Positions 34,060 through 44,680 of a stretch of 64,000 nt of DNA are shown here, in pieces; the first letter of the stretch is position 1; every line of letters starts with the position of its first letter. Source of the stretch: Liopterus haemorrhoidalis (lineage: Eukaryota; Arthropoda; Insecta; Coleoptera; Dytiscidae); assembly GCA_963971575.1 (NCBI GenBank), contig OZ020625.1, positions 15,539,646 through 15,603,645 on the forward strand, given 5' to 3'. The position numbers and the translations under genes are program-made. Under the pieces are notes generated by a model, which did not search any database, was not told the origin of the DNA, and worked only from the letters and a program-made list of their open reading frames with translations.

Positions 34060-35335
34060 TAGGCTGACCAGATTTTTTTTTACAGAAAAACAGTATACTA
34101 AAAAAAAAGGTTACAATCTAAAAATTCAAATAATGAGCAAAAAACAGAGGTCCTCATTCAAAAATACTAGTGACGAGCAAAAAAAAAAGGTCTTCACTCC
34201 CAAAATGGAAGTGATGAGCAAAAAAAAGGGACTCACTCCCAAAATAGAATTGATGAGAAAAAAAAAAAAAAGGGTCCTCACTTCTAAAATAGAAGTAATA
34301 AAAACAGCTGACCAACACAGAAGAGTATATTCAGGGTTTTTTTTATAAAAAGTAAGAGTATAGAAAATATTACTCAAAAAAGAGTATAATACTCTAAAAA
34401 AGAGTACGTCTGGTCTAGAGATGGGAATTTCGGCTCAGTTTGCGGAACCGGATCAGTGGAGGTCGTTCAGTTTGTTGAGCCGGTTCATTGATCCGGCTCA
34501 GTGATCCGGTTAAGTAAACATGTCTCCGAAGCACAGGACGGTCGTTAGTTCGTAGGTAGAAAGTTGCTTAGAGCCGATTCTTGCAATATATGAACTGTAA
34601 ACATGATCCCGAGACACAGGTCGGTCGGTCGTTCGGTCGTAGGTAGAACGTCGCTTAGAACCGACTCTTGCTCAGAGCCGGTTCTTGTAAACATGATCCC
34701 GAGACACAGGTCGGTCGGTCGTTCGGTAGAACGTCGCTTAGAGCTTAGAGGTAGAACGTCGCTTAGAGCCGACTCTTGCTTAGAGCCGGTTCTTTTAAAC
34801 ATGATCCCGAGACACAGGTCAGTCAATTGCCGGTCGTCCGGTCGTAGGTAGAACGTCGCTTAGCCCCGACTCTTATCTAACATTTTTGAAACAAGCAATT
34901 CACTTTATGTAGCTACTGTATTTTAAACCAGATGTGTTAAGTTTATGGCTATGTTTATTGCCCTTATAAATCGGACATCTGGGATTTGGGCAATATTTTT
35001 AATATTTTTATATAGTATGGTTGTAAGAAAATACAGACTAACCCTATTAGTTTCAAATAAACTGCCCTACAAATTGATGACAAAATACACTTTATGATAA
35101 TACATTACAAGCCAAGTTGTCGCGAAGTTCAACATGACATCGATCCAGATCCGGATCACTCCGGTCACTGTTCACAATCGCCCGACCAATCGTATCCTTG
35201 AAACTTGAAACTATACAGTGAGCCGTGAGCCGGCTCATTTCAATTTGGTGAACCGTGTCACTTCGGTCAGTGTACTGAGCCGGCTCAGTGAGCCGGTTCG
35301 TTCATGAACGACCCATCTCTAGTCTGGTCACCCTA
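34060..35335. mobile_element. TAGGG-family hAT element
   Basis: Termini TAGGCTGACCAG and CTGGTCACCCTA, exact 8-bp duplications GCGCGTGT (34052-34059, 35336-35343). Hairpin units at 34133-34300 read GATGAGC, A run, GGTCTTCACTCC. A TAGAGATGGG-family hAT (34416-35321) is inserted in its right half. Confidence 0.85.
34416..35321. mobile_element. hAT element, TAGAGATGGG family, with minisatellite
   Basis: TAGAGATGGG and CCCATCTCTA ends with exact GTCTGGTC duplications (34408-34415, 35322-35329). At about 34555-34870 a unit of roughly 85 bp (GTAGAACGTCGCTTAGAGCC, ACATGATCCCGAGACACAGG) is repeated about four times, absent from the copies at 18033 and 52092. Confidence 0.9.
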
Positions 35336-35582
35336 GCGCGTGTAGTATTTTTTACGTCAAGCATTATATGTCTACTATTTAACATTTGATTGAATTATTA
35401 TATGATATAGTTAACAAATGTATAGAAACGATTTATAGCACAGTATTAAAACTTCAGCTGAGTGTATTAAATTCTTTTATTTTTAAAAATAATCAAATAA
35501 AATTGTAGTACAAGAAATATAAAATCTACCAACTAAATTACTTGTGTATATATTTTCGTAATTAAAAATGCCTAAGTATTTT

Positions 35583-36003
35583 TTAATCTGACGAGGAATC
35601 ACACTTTTCTCGACATTGAAAACACAAAATATTGGTTTGAGAATATCGTTTGCAAGTAAATGATTTGCAATTATGGCATTTCATTGACGCTGACGTTCTT
35701 TTCTTCTCCAAAGCACACAAACGACATACTCCACGCTTTAGAGGCGGTTGTTCTTCAATGATTCGCTTTGTAGGTTGTCCGTCATTTACTTTTAGAAATT
35801 CACTTATGTCAGATGGTAGGTTTGTAAGATTTGATCTTGAAGTAAGGTGTTCCTTCATAAGAAGCACGGATAAATTCTTCAGAAAGAATCTTCGATATTT
35901 TGGACTATTTGATGGTTTTTTGGCAAAGGAATATAATATCTGAGTATTTATTCCAGCAATGTTCAAAAGGCTAAAAAAAAATCGCGCAGGGCCGTCTTCT
36001 AGT
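35583..36003 (-). pseudogene. piggyBac-like transposase C-terminus
   Basis: Minus-strand frame EDGPARFFFSLLNIAGINTQ matches the piggyBac motif where the last catalytic helix precedes INA. It continues FLKNLSVLLMKEHLTSR and ends with a cysteine-rich finger (CRLC, CHNC, CKRY, CFQC), the C-terminal CRD that binds the transposon ends. The frame is closed upstream near 36005 by a stop in a hairpin sequence. The DDD catalytic core is absent. Confidence 0.75.
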
Positions 36004-36025
36004 TATTCGGGAAACCGAATAACTA
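36000..36025. other. Perfect hairpin with GAAA loop
   Basis: TAGTTATTCGG, GAAA, CCGAATAACTA form an 11-bp stem and a 4-base loop. It sits at the break in the piggyBac reading frame. Confidence 0.7.
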
Positions 36026-36491
36026 GCGCACATTTAGCGCAATTTTACGTCTGGTTGTCTTATCATGGCAAAGTCTTCGCACAGACCTATCATCACTAAA
36101 TTATAAGATAAACATTGTTCTGGGAATAGAATCGAATTATAGTGCAGCTGAAACTCATAAAATAGTTTTAATTTAAACAAACTAGATTTGTCGTAAAATT
36201 CACGACAGCGCGCCCGCTCCACTGTAACTCTGAGTTAATACCAACACGAGGTGTTGAAAATCGTAATTTACAACAGGATACCGTAGAAACGATTGTCGAA
36301 AAGCTTCCAGAATTGACCCACTGAACTGTCAACAGAAGTGTTCCGTAAATAATCAACCACTAAAAAGTAAATGTGCAATAAATTATTTTTTTGTTATTTT
36401 TTTTTTCTGCAATATTAAAAAAAGAACGGCATTAAATACAGGTTTCTGCATTTAATGAATTTAAATGTTCCTTTTATATTATACTTAACGA

Positions 36492-36780
36492 TAGGGTGAC
36501 CATCCGTCCCGGTTTTAGGTCAATTGTCCCGGTGTGCCGAAAAATGTTCTCGGGACCGCCGATTGTCCCGGTTTTTGAGGTGAGGACCTTTTTTTCTATT
36601 TTTTTGCTCTTCACTTTGAATTTGGGAGGTGAGGACCTTTTTTTTTTTCGCTCTTCACTTTAAATCTGGGGAGGCGAGGACCTTTTTTTTGTGCTCTTCA
36701 CTTGGATCTGGGAGGAAACAAAGACCTTCTCTTTTGTTCCTTGTGTCACGGTTTCCCTTCACTGAAATCTGGTCACCCTA
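36492..36780. mobile_element. TAGGG-family hAT MITE
   Basis: TAGGGTGACCATCCGTCCCG and GGTCACCCTA ends, with CTTAACGA (36484-36491) and CTCAACGA (36781-36788) as 7-of-8 duplications. Three head-to-tail hairpin units lie at 36578-36720, in the orientation opposite to that in 24220-24526. Confidence 0.8.
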
Positions 36781-38152
36781 CTCAACGATATATTTAACGA
36801 TATCTAGAGGCATAAAAATGTAAATTTTTATTCATTATTTTCTTTACGTTTATGTTAAGTTCATGTAATTAGATTAAAAAAAATAATAGCAAGTGCTAAA
36901 ATAAATTTATTATTATTATATATTTTTTTGATGTTATTATAAATACATTTTTTAAATGTGTTTATTTTGCGTTAGTAAAACATGTCAATAAAAAGAGTTT
37001 TTTTAATGTTTTTTAATAATATGTACATAATTTGGGCAATAATGAGTTTATATCTGATATCATTTTCGGGCCTTAAACATTTTCGGACAAACTTTGGCCC
37101 GAGGGCCAAAAAGACATTCACATTGTGATAATAATTATTCCCATTATAGTATTTTTTATTTAAAGTAAAAATATTTATTAAATGTACATTTTTTAATACT
37201 TTAATGCACAAAAAAAAAATCGTTTTAAAGCACACTATAAATAAAATATTGGTCAATTTTTAATTTTAATTTTAAATAGATATATTTATTTAATGCTAAA
37301 TATTTTTTATTTTCATGCACTAAGTATTAATTTTAGTGCACATATCTATTTAAATAATTACCAGTTAAATCATACCCATAATCATCTACCAGCAAAAATA
37401 ATTATTAATCAACCAAATATCTCTCATATTTACGGTACATACTATTAAGAAAAATGTAGTTTTTTTTACAAAACTCAGTCTGCAAAAAATTATTTTTGTT
37501 TTATGTTTCAATAAGGATATTTTTATCTGTGAAACAGTAGATGACATTGAACGTACTACGCAGGTGGTCTCCATACAATGTTGTAAATTCTATTGCATTT
37601 TATGACAGGACTGTAGACCGACAGAAGTCCTTACAATGTTGTGTGATTGATAATTTTTTGTTGAAATAGGGAATTACGGGCAAGACCACCCATATTATTT
37701 ATCAAAATTGTATTACGGAATATTTAGAATTCTGGTTAATTCTAGCGTGAATAATTTCATTAGTTAAAAGTATTAAACGTGATTTATAGGGGTAAAAAAA
37801 ACATAATAGGGTCACATTTATATTTTTCTGATTTTATTTATCTCCCACCTCCTTCGGATTTTTATTTTCCGATATTGTACAGTCAGCTTTGGGGTCGACT
37901 CAGCCTAAAGTATCAATACTTAAAATGAGCACCTGTTTATAAAGGGATAATAGGACTGGTTGAAATTTCACACTCACCACGTGGCTTTTATATCTATGAC
38001 CGGCGGTCTAGAAACGAAGAACTTACCTTCTCTACCCCTTATACGTTTATCTAGCCGTTTGGGAACCTATTATTTATTATTTATTTATTTGATTTTATTT
38101 AATTATATTTACTACGTAAATTAAATAGTTTGAAAGTCATTATTTCCATTTT

Positions 38153-39210
38153 TAGGGTTTTGTACGTATGACTAAAAAAAACCTTTATAATATCACTCAC
38201 GTGTCTGTCTGTCTGCACGGTAGAAATTGTAGGCACACGGTTGAACATAGAAAGTTGAAATTTGGCATACTTGTACAACTTTTTGACCCACATATAGGAA
38301 AACTATAGAGAGTTCAAAAAAATACAGCGCGGGATAAATATAAGCAAATATGTATTTAATAGAAAAATAAATATTTTTTTAAAATTTTGAGTGGGGTAGT
38401 GGGGTAAAAAAATTATTGTGTGGTATCAAAAGAAAGCTCTCAAAGACGCAGATAACGGAACGGGAAGTAGTTTTTCATTATTATTTTTTTTTTTTTATTT
38501 TAACACGATTTTTTCCAAAATGTCCTAAAACTCAGTGTCCCGTACCTTTTAACCCTAAGGGGTTAAACCTAAAGGGGAAACTTTTTGACGAAACTTTTTG
38601 AAACCTTTTAACCCTAAGGGGGAAAATTAAAAATCTGAAAGAATTCTAAGCAATGTATATTGCTATGAACCGGAAACGTACGAGAGGAATTTTTTATCCG
38701 ATTTCGTGTATCATTTATCATTTTTATTAGAGATATATCAGCGGTGGGCAAACTTTTTGGACCGCGGGCCGCATTAACCTTATAACAGGATGGCGCGGGC
38801 CGCACAAAATATTTTAGTGCCCTCTCCCTATGAAAGTTAAGAGCAAAATCAACGGTCTCACGTCTATTTTGAAAGTGCAGAGAAAAAAACACGATTTCGC
38901 CTCCATTTTCAAGTTTTTTTAATTTAAAAAGCAATTGTTTGTGGATATTGGCGGGCCGCAAAAAATGCTCACAAGGGCCACATGCGGCCCGCGGTTTGCC
39001 CACCGCTGAGATATATGATACACGGTAGAAAAAAATCTAATTGCAACCTTCTTGTCATGCCTATTGATTTAAAGGATTTAAAACCAACACTTGTAATTGT
39101 GTTATGTAGTGACAGACATTCATCGTTTGGCCTTCTAATAATCATCATTCACTGACTAAATACCTACAAAACTCTGAAATGTGTGAAAATTCACACTTCA
39201 TGACAATTTT
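38153..39210 (+). repeat. Repeat A, diverged copy A5
   Basis: Starts AGGGTTTTGTACGTATGAC and ends with ACCTACAAAACTCTGAAATG and the GTGTGAAAATTCACAC hairpin. The interior differs from the main copies and holds the hAT MITE at 38739-39008. A tRNA-like body is not evident. Confidence 0.6.
38739..39008. mobile_element. hAT MITE, CAGCGGTGGGCAAAC family
   Basis: A 270-bp element with ends CAGCGGTGGGCAAACTTTTT and GCGGTTTGCCCACCGCTG, exact AGATATAT duplications (38731-38738, 39009-39016), and subterminal GGGCCGCA and GCGGCCCGC. A degenerate hairpin unit (AAGTTAAGAGCAAAATC, GGTCTCACGTC) is inside. Confidence 0.92.
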
Positions 39211-39426
39211 TCTTTTTTTTTTTTTTGATTTAGTAAATATTTATTTTTCCTTTTTTTATTTGTCATTTCGGTGCGCCTTTGGTAGAATTGTACTAGATAA
39301 TATTGGCACTTTTGGTGAAAAATGTTGGCAACACTGACAAAGGGGCTCAAATACTGACAGCTGATAACAGTTAACTACATAAACAAAGTGTGCAGTCAAA
39401 TCGGGTTTTGTCCGGATTTATAAATA

Positions 39427-40247
39427 CAGTGGAACCTCGTTAAAACGGACCAATGCGGGCGAGGGGGTGTCCGATATAGCGAATGTCCGTTATATAAAAA
39501 TAATTTTTCTGAATAAGCTATTTGTTAACTATCAAATAGAATTATATTATAAACGAAAGTTTACATTCTATAGCCTATCTCAGAAAGAGCGATAGTAATA
39601 AATCTATTTGTCAGGCAGTTACCAGTGGCGTGCACATTTTAAACACGTTTAAATTTGTTTTGTGTATTTCTTTATTACTATTTATTATTTTATTAAACGC
39701 ACGCCTGTGACTATATTTTTCTTCAAAATTTTAGGGTAAAATTTTTATGATCTATTGTGTTTAACCCTAGTTCGTATTCCCATATAAGATGTGCGGCACA
39801 CTCGGTTGTTTCTTAACAATATTTCGTGTTGAACTATTCATATTTTGTGTGCCGCTTCTGTGTGAAAAAAACAATAACTTTTACAAATAATAAATTTTAT
39901 TACTATCGCTTTTTCTGAGATAGACTATAATTACACTTTAAAATTGCACTTTACTCGCCTTCAGATGATATGTCACTATACGCCCGTTGAGGAGAGTCGT
40001 CAATGTTTGTTTTTGAACTTCCTGGTTTCGGTGACACTGGTTTGAAACATGTATCAAATTTTGTTTGGATCTTTGAAGTTTCTTAATGTTTGTTTCTTGA
40101 TTATTAACTCTCTAAAATTGCGAATTCCCGTCCGCTACTCGGGTGATTCCCCGAGTGTGCAGTCACGTGCAGTTTACGATCGCTTACATGCTGTCCGTTA
40201 TATCCGAAGTCCGTTGTATCGAGGTCCATTATATCGAGATTTTACTG
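39427..40247. mobile_element. Tigger/pogo-like element
   Basis: Ends CAGTGGAACCTCGTTAAAAC and the inverse GAGATTTTACTG, with GGTCCATTATATCGA and a series of TCCGTTATAT motifs. TA flanks at 39425-39426 and 40248-40249. This is the pogo/Tigger terminal repeat style. No CENP-B/DDE frame is intact. A second MITE is inserted at 39571-39927. Confidence 0.75.
39571..39927. mobile_element. TA-target MITE nested in the pogo-like element
   Basis: Ends TAGCCTATCTCAGAAAGAGCG and CGCTTTTTCTGAGATAGACTA with TA on both sides; duplicate of 6398-6784. The interior includes GATGTGCGGCACACTCGG. Confidence 0.75.
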
Positions 40248-40309
40248 TACTATTATTTCAATTATTATTCTGTGAACTATGACGGATGATCGCAGGCTCC
40301 CAGGAATGA

Positions 40310-40487
40310 GGGGGTGGGGCTCAGAAGAAAAAATTATTTAAATTATGAATAAAGTTCTTACTTCTAAACTATAAGTGTTGGTCTAAAAATGGGTCATCTC
40401 TTCAAAAAAAATAAAAAACAAAAAAAGGTTCTCACCACTATTTTAGGAGAAACTCTTAACCACGTGGAGTACTTGGGGGGGGGGTGC
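40310..40487. repeat. Degenerate hAT-like repeat before gene copy 2
   Basis: GGGGGTGGGGCTCAG and a G run near 40477-40487 bracket hairpin-type units (AAGTGTTGGTC, GGTTCTCACC). TSDs are not visible. Homology with unit 1 begins right after, at about 40488. Confidence 0.4.
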
Positions 40488-40565
40488 TCAAGACCCTGTG
40501 CACCTGGGACATCTGCCAGTGTCTTTAATGACTTATTTTATTAACTATTTATTTTCTTATTTTAG

Positions 40566-40769
40566 GGGATAACTGATATTATAATGTACCCTGACAAAGT
40601 CAATCGTCAAGAAAATCGCGGCTTTATGTTCGTTGAGTTTTGCTCCCACCGGGCCGCCGCGATTACCAAGAGAAAGATGGCGCCTTGATCTGTAACCTTA
40701 TGGAACAAACCTGTCGTAGTCAAATGGGCAGACCCAGAACCGGATATCGACCCTTACATTATTTCTCAG
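40566..40769 (+). pseudogene. A1CF/RBM46-like copy 2, RRM2 C-terminal exon with nonsense codon
   Basis: Same 204-bp exon as 10350-10553, with intact splice sites (TATTTTAG, GTAAGG) and phase 0. The codon after KRKMAP is TGA at 40686-40688 where copy 1 has GGA, so the protein would stop inside RRM2. Nearby AAAMAK is changed to AAAITK. All other codons keep the reading. One base change in a context that is otherwise almost identical to copy 1 suggests recent loss; a sequencing error cannot be excluded. Confidence 0.85.
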
Positions 40770-40845
40770 GTAAGGAAAAATGTTATTAAAAAGTTGTTTA
40801 AAAAATACTCCCTCCATCCGAAAATATTATTCGATATTATACCGA

Positions 40846-41402
40846 CATTACCGCTGGCGGCGCTGTGCTCCAAGGCAATATGGCTGTCGTCTCTAGTACT
40901 CAGCTGTCAATATGCTAATAGCGAACAGGTTAATTTAAGCACAGTCCAGTATTTTATAAAAATACGAGTAATTATTTGCGATTTTTTTTTAAAATTTTTT
41001 AAGCGCTACACTTTAATCGAGGTGTATAACAGAAGGTGGGCATCAAATTACAGTATTTAAAGTTTAATTTCAGTAGATTTATTGAAGTGTAATTTGTAGT
41101 TGAGCAGGTGTTAAATGCCGGGCAAGTAATTTTATGTGGTACATCTGAGTGTCGGTCATCTGAATTTACAATATATGGATTCTGTTTGTAAACAAGTGCA
41201 TTATGTTCATTGCCTCATGAAATAAAATTAGTTTTAGTTGGACAGGAGCAGCTAAAAGTTAAATATGCAACTTGCAGGTGCAAGTATATTAATGCAGTTT
41301 TGTTTTTCTGCAACAAATGTAATGAACGAACTCGCATAGTATCAGTTACTTTTTAACTCAAAATATATTCCCATGCTTTCCTCCTGTCCATAACCAAATC
41401 TT
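40846..41402 (+). repeat. Repeat D, SWIM-protein fragment, copy D3
   Basis: Intronic counterpart of 10629-11184, beginning CGACATTACCGCTGGCGGCG. The frame is broken. Confidence 0.65.
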
Positions 41403-41565
41403 TACACTTGTTGCAATATGAACAGCATTCTGTATTTACAGTTAGACACATAATGCATTTATTTTTTCATGATCGTAAATAGACATAGTCAAAGACTAAA
41501 ATGTAGTTTCCAACAATTATTGATACATTTTTGAAAATATTCAAATTTTGTTTTTGTTTTTTTAG

Positions 41566-41743
41566 GTCACCAAATTATTTATTCGTAATCTGAGTCCTGG
41601 ATTGAGTGGCAGATTCTTAAGGACATTTTTGCATCACCACATACCTCCTTCTGGAATTTTAAAGATTTATCTTGCTGAAGATTATGGGTTCATCCATTTC
41701 GACAACCGTATCCACGCCCAAATTGCTAAAGACAGACTGACAG
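41566..41743 (+). pseudogene. A1CF/RBM46-like copy 2, RRM3 first exon
   Basis: 178 bp, same boundaries and phases as 11348-11525, with FIRNLSPGLS and EDYGFIHFDNR intact. It is open by itself but lies downstream of the nonsense codon at 40686. Confidence 0.85.
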
Positions 41744-41929
41744 GTATGTACTGGCAACCTTATTTTTATTTTTTAATTATATTGGCCTAGCATAGAGTGA
41801 ACGCTAGTTTTGAAAGTGTATAGCTACTCTTTCGTATATTGGCTCAATTATATGTTGAAATAAGTGAAAATGGCGAGTTCTGATTCATCTTTGGATGAGT
41901 TGTTTCTAACAGAATCATTATATTTAAAA

Positions 41930-42952
41930 ATTGATGTGAAGTGTGAATTTTCGCACATTTCAGGGTTTCGCAGGTATTTAGTAAGTGAATGATGATTATT
42001 TGGGATGCAAAAACAAATTTTATGTCAAAATATTTCTTTATGAATTTTAATTCGAATGCCTAATACCATTATTTAAGTTTCTAAATATGTGCAGTATTTT
42101 TTTATATAGCAAGGTTCATTACGATTTTGAAAATTGCGCCTATGGCTTCCATTGGTTGCTTAAATCATATGCTTCGCTCCTCTGATTTCGTATACATTCA
42201 AATATAGAATTAAATTATAATTTCAACACTTCCCACTGGTTATTAAATTTACGCTTTTAAAAATTAAATGCAACATTTACCAAAATATAACTAGAATTTT
42301 GACAAAATAATTTAACAAAATGAAATTGCAAAAAAAAAAAAACAAAAAATAAAATTGACAGGAGTCGAACTGTAGTTTGCAAATTACGAAGTGACGACGC
42401 TACGAACTACGCTAAGGGCGCTTCCTTGTTTACTGTGTTACATAGCGAATTAAATATTTAACATATTTTAGTTAAAAACACAAAAAATGCGTTATTTTCC
42501 GAAAACATAATCTGATCCAAAATTCCTGTTGTACTATTCCGGTTCACACCAATATACATTACTTAGAATTTTTTCAGATTTTTAGATTAAACCATCTTGG
42601 CTACAGGGTGTGGGACATTTTTTTTGCACAATTTTGACAAATATCGCCTCAAAATAATTTATTTTGCAAAAACAAAATTTTGATCGTTAATCCACGTACT
42701 AAAGGCTTTCATTTGATACCCTACTCAGAATTTAAAAAAATATTTTTTTCCGGTGAGCACATATTTGTTTATATTTTTAGGGGGATATGTTTTTTAAATG
42801 TTTTAGTATTTTTCCTATGTGCGGGTCAAAGAGTTGTATAAGCATGCTAAATTTCAACTCCCTAGGTTTAGCCGTTTGACTACAATTTTTACCGAACAGA
42901 CAGACGACAAAATGACGGTATAAGGGTTTTTTGGTCATACCTACAAAACCCT
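41930..42952 (-). mobile_element. Repeat A, copy A3
   Basis: Runs from ATTGATGTGAAGTGTG to CATACCTACAAAACCCT in reverse. It is inserted between a TTTAAAA and an AAAAATGG context of the Harbinger frame. It lacks the long TCTG run of other copies. Confidence 0.8.
42357..42428 (-). other. tRNA-like body in Repeat A3
   Basis: Reverse strand TTAGCGTAGTTCG (A-box-like) and AGTTCGACTCC (B box). Non-alignable with the bodies at 8897, 21590 and 55097, although the outside sequence is shared. Not called a functional tRNA. Confidence 0.5.
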
Positions 42953-43099
42953 AAAAATGGAACTAAAAAGAAAAGGTATACATACAATAAACCAAGAGAG
43001 ACGTAAATATGGGGAATACCACCACCTTTCTCCTCAATTAAAAGAAGATGATGCAAGATTTTTAAAATATATTTTTTTTCGGCGCTGACAAGCTGCTTA

Positions 43100-43698
43100 T
43101 ACCCTTTCACACTAGAATTTTAAGACAAGTGAACTTAAAGTTCACCGATGTTTAACATCGGTTTGCTTTCACACTTGATGTTTAAATCTCCAGTGCTATC
43201 ATCAGCTACAGTAATTTTGTCCTTAAGTTACCATCAGGAAATTACCAGTTTTGAACTGTCTGCGCAGACGCACATTTTGAATTATTATAAACAAATATGG
43301 ATATTTCATTTCATTCTAAAATAAAGACACTACAATAAAGAATATATTACACCTGTATTAACATGTAGTCGATACATTTTATCTCAATTATTGTAGCTCT
43401 GTATTTTATTAAACACATTATTAAAATAAATAATTTTATTATAACAATAAGTATAAACTTATTTTAACGTCGATATAATACAGTATTTTCATTTATGATA
43501 ATATAAAATGTTGACAGCACAAATTCAAAGAGTATTTTTTTATAATAGAAATTATGTTGTCAATGCGGACGATGTTTAAGACGCAGATCTCTGTCTTAAA
43601 CATCGCTTGTATTTAGACGAGGCCATACGGTTTCACATTAGCGTTTAAAGACACATTCACTTTAACATCCGATCTTAAAGTTTAGTGTGAAAATGGTA
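43100..43698. mobile_element. PIF/Harbinger-type MITE
   Basis: Ends TACCCTTTCACACTAGA and TTTAGTGTGAAAATGGTA are inverted repeats. TTA lies on both sides (43097-43099 and 43699-43701), the TWA target of this superfamily. The right TTA is part of the TTAA bordering the piggyBac element at 43703. No gene is inside. Confidence 0.85.
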
Positions 43699-43965
43699 TT
43701 AACCCATTTAAACCTGAAACTTTTTTTGACAAAAAAAATGTTTTTTTTTGTAAAAATTTAGTTAATTGTGTATAAATATGCATGAAAATGATTATATATA
43801 TTTTTTTACTGATCAGAATAGCCATAACATGCTTTATTTTTTAAAGGACGGTAGGACTATATACTACTATAAGAATAATAACAACCTATTTATTTAAATG
43901 CTTTATTAATTCCAAAATTATTTCAAAATTATTTTATAAACTCTAATATAAACTAAACTATAAAA

Positions 43966-44080
43966 TCATTTGCTTGTACGATAGTCCAAAAAACAATTTT
44001 TAGGATGTAAACCTACATTAGGTACATTTTTTACAAACAAAATTAGCTTTTTTGCTGCAAACAGCGCAACGTCTTTAAGC
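43966..44080 (-). pseudogene. piggyBac transposase cysteine-rich C-terminus
   Basis: Minus-strand reading RCAVCSKKANFVCKKC, then after a stop and frame change NVGLHPKNCFLDYRTSK, together reproduce the piggyBac C-terminal finger (CxxC, CxxC, HPxxCF). The upstream catalytic part is gone. Confidence 0.75.
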
Positions 44081-44131
44081 AAAATAAATGGATGGTCAGG
44101 GACCCCAAAGAGTTGTGTTTGTTTTGTTTTA

Positions 44132-44455
44132 CTCTGGATGGTCAGGGACCTCAAGGAGTTCAGAGGAACTCTGGATGGTCAGGGACCTCAAGGAGTTGTT
44201 GGACCTAAAATGGTCGGGTTTGTCTTGTTGACTCTGGATGGTCAGGGACCTCAAGGAGTTGTTGGACCTAAAATGGTCGGGTTTGTCTTGTTGACTCTGG
44301 ATGGTCAGGGACCTCAAGGAGTTCAGAGGAACTCTGGATGGTCAGGGACCTCAAGGAGATGTGTTTGTTTTGTTCTACGCTGAATGTTCAAGGACCTCAA
44401 GGAGTTCAGTGAAACTCTGGATGGTCAGGAACCTCAAGGAGACGGGCAAAACTAA
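44132..44455. repeat. 37/63-bp alternating minisatellite inside piggyBac
   Basis: Units begin CTCTGGATGGTCAGGGACCT at 44132, 44169, 44232, 44295 and 44332, with two looser units near 44375 and 44414. Steps are 37, 63, 63, 37 bp, so short and long units alternate. Because 63 is divisible by three, part of the array reads as GPQG-like peptides on + (44138-44383), and the minus strand is also open. It is read as a repeat, not a gene. Confidence 0.85.
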
Positions 44456-44658
44456 CATTATGTTTTCGTTTACTCTGTTTTATTTTGCAGTTATTAAATT
44501 CTGAAGATGCCGCGAGGACGTGGCAGGAGCAGGACAGCCGTGTTACGATAATAAGTTGTTTTATTTTTCAGTTATTTTGACTAAATAAAGTTAAATAACA
44601 TAAATTTCACTAATGTATCAAAAACTTCATAAATAAAATATGGTAGGACATAATCCCT

Positions 44659-44680
44659 ACCGTCCTTTTAAAAGGACGGT
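44659..44680. other. Perfect 22-bp palindrome in piggyBac
   Basis: ACCGTCCTTTT followed by its exact inverse AAAAGGACGGT. Half-sites recur near both ends of the element (about 43840 and 45012), suggesting a repeated transposase-binding site; that role is inference. Confidence 0.7.

Larger units (their letters stand above)
34021..36360 (-). mobile_element. piggyBac-like element, decayed
   Basis: TTAACCGCGCTAGG at 34021 looks like a TTAA target plus terminus, and the transposase C-terminus (35583-36003) reads towards it. The region between is filled by a TAGGG hAT (34060-35335) with its own nested hAT. The other end was not identified, so the right limit is a guess. Confidence 0.45.
36785..39927. 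repeat. Segmental duplication, copy of 4520-6784
   Basis: Collinear with 4520-6784, but longer by the hAT MITE at 38739-39008 and more Repeat A sequence. No gene was found here, although the missing middle RRM exon of gene copy 2 would be expected somewhere between 31.2 and 40.5 kb. Confidence 0.8.
41870..43096 (+). pseudogene. PIF/Harbinger transposase N-terminus split by Repeat A3
   Basis: From the ATG at 41870 the frame MASSDSSLDELFLTESLYLK runs to 41929. Repeat A3 then interrupts, and the frame resumes at about 42953 with RRKYGEYHHLSPQLKEDDAR and FFKYIFF. The GEYHHL..L..D..RF pattern is the start of PIF/Harbinger nucleases. The catalytic domain is absent; the region ends at the nested PIF-type and piggyBac insertions. 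Copy 1 keeps only a 100-bp relic. Confidence 0.75.

Noticed and set aside
44138..44383. Collagen-like open frame with GPQG repeats
   Set aside because: It is produced by the 63-bp minisatellite inside a piggyBac element, and the opposite strand is open too.
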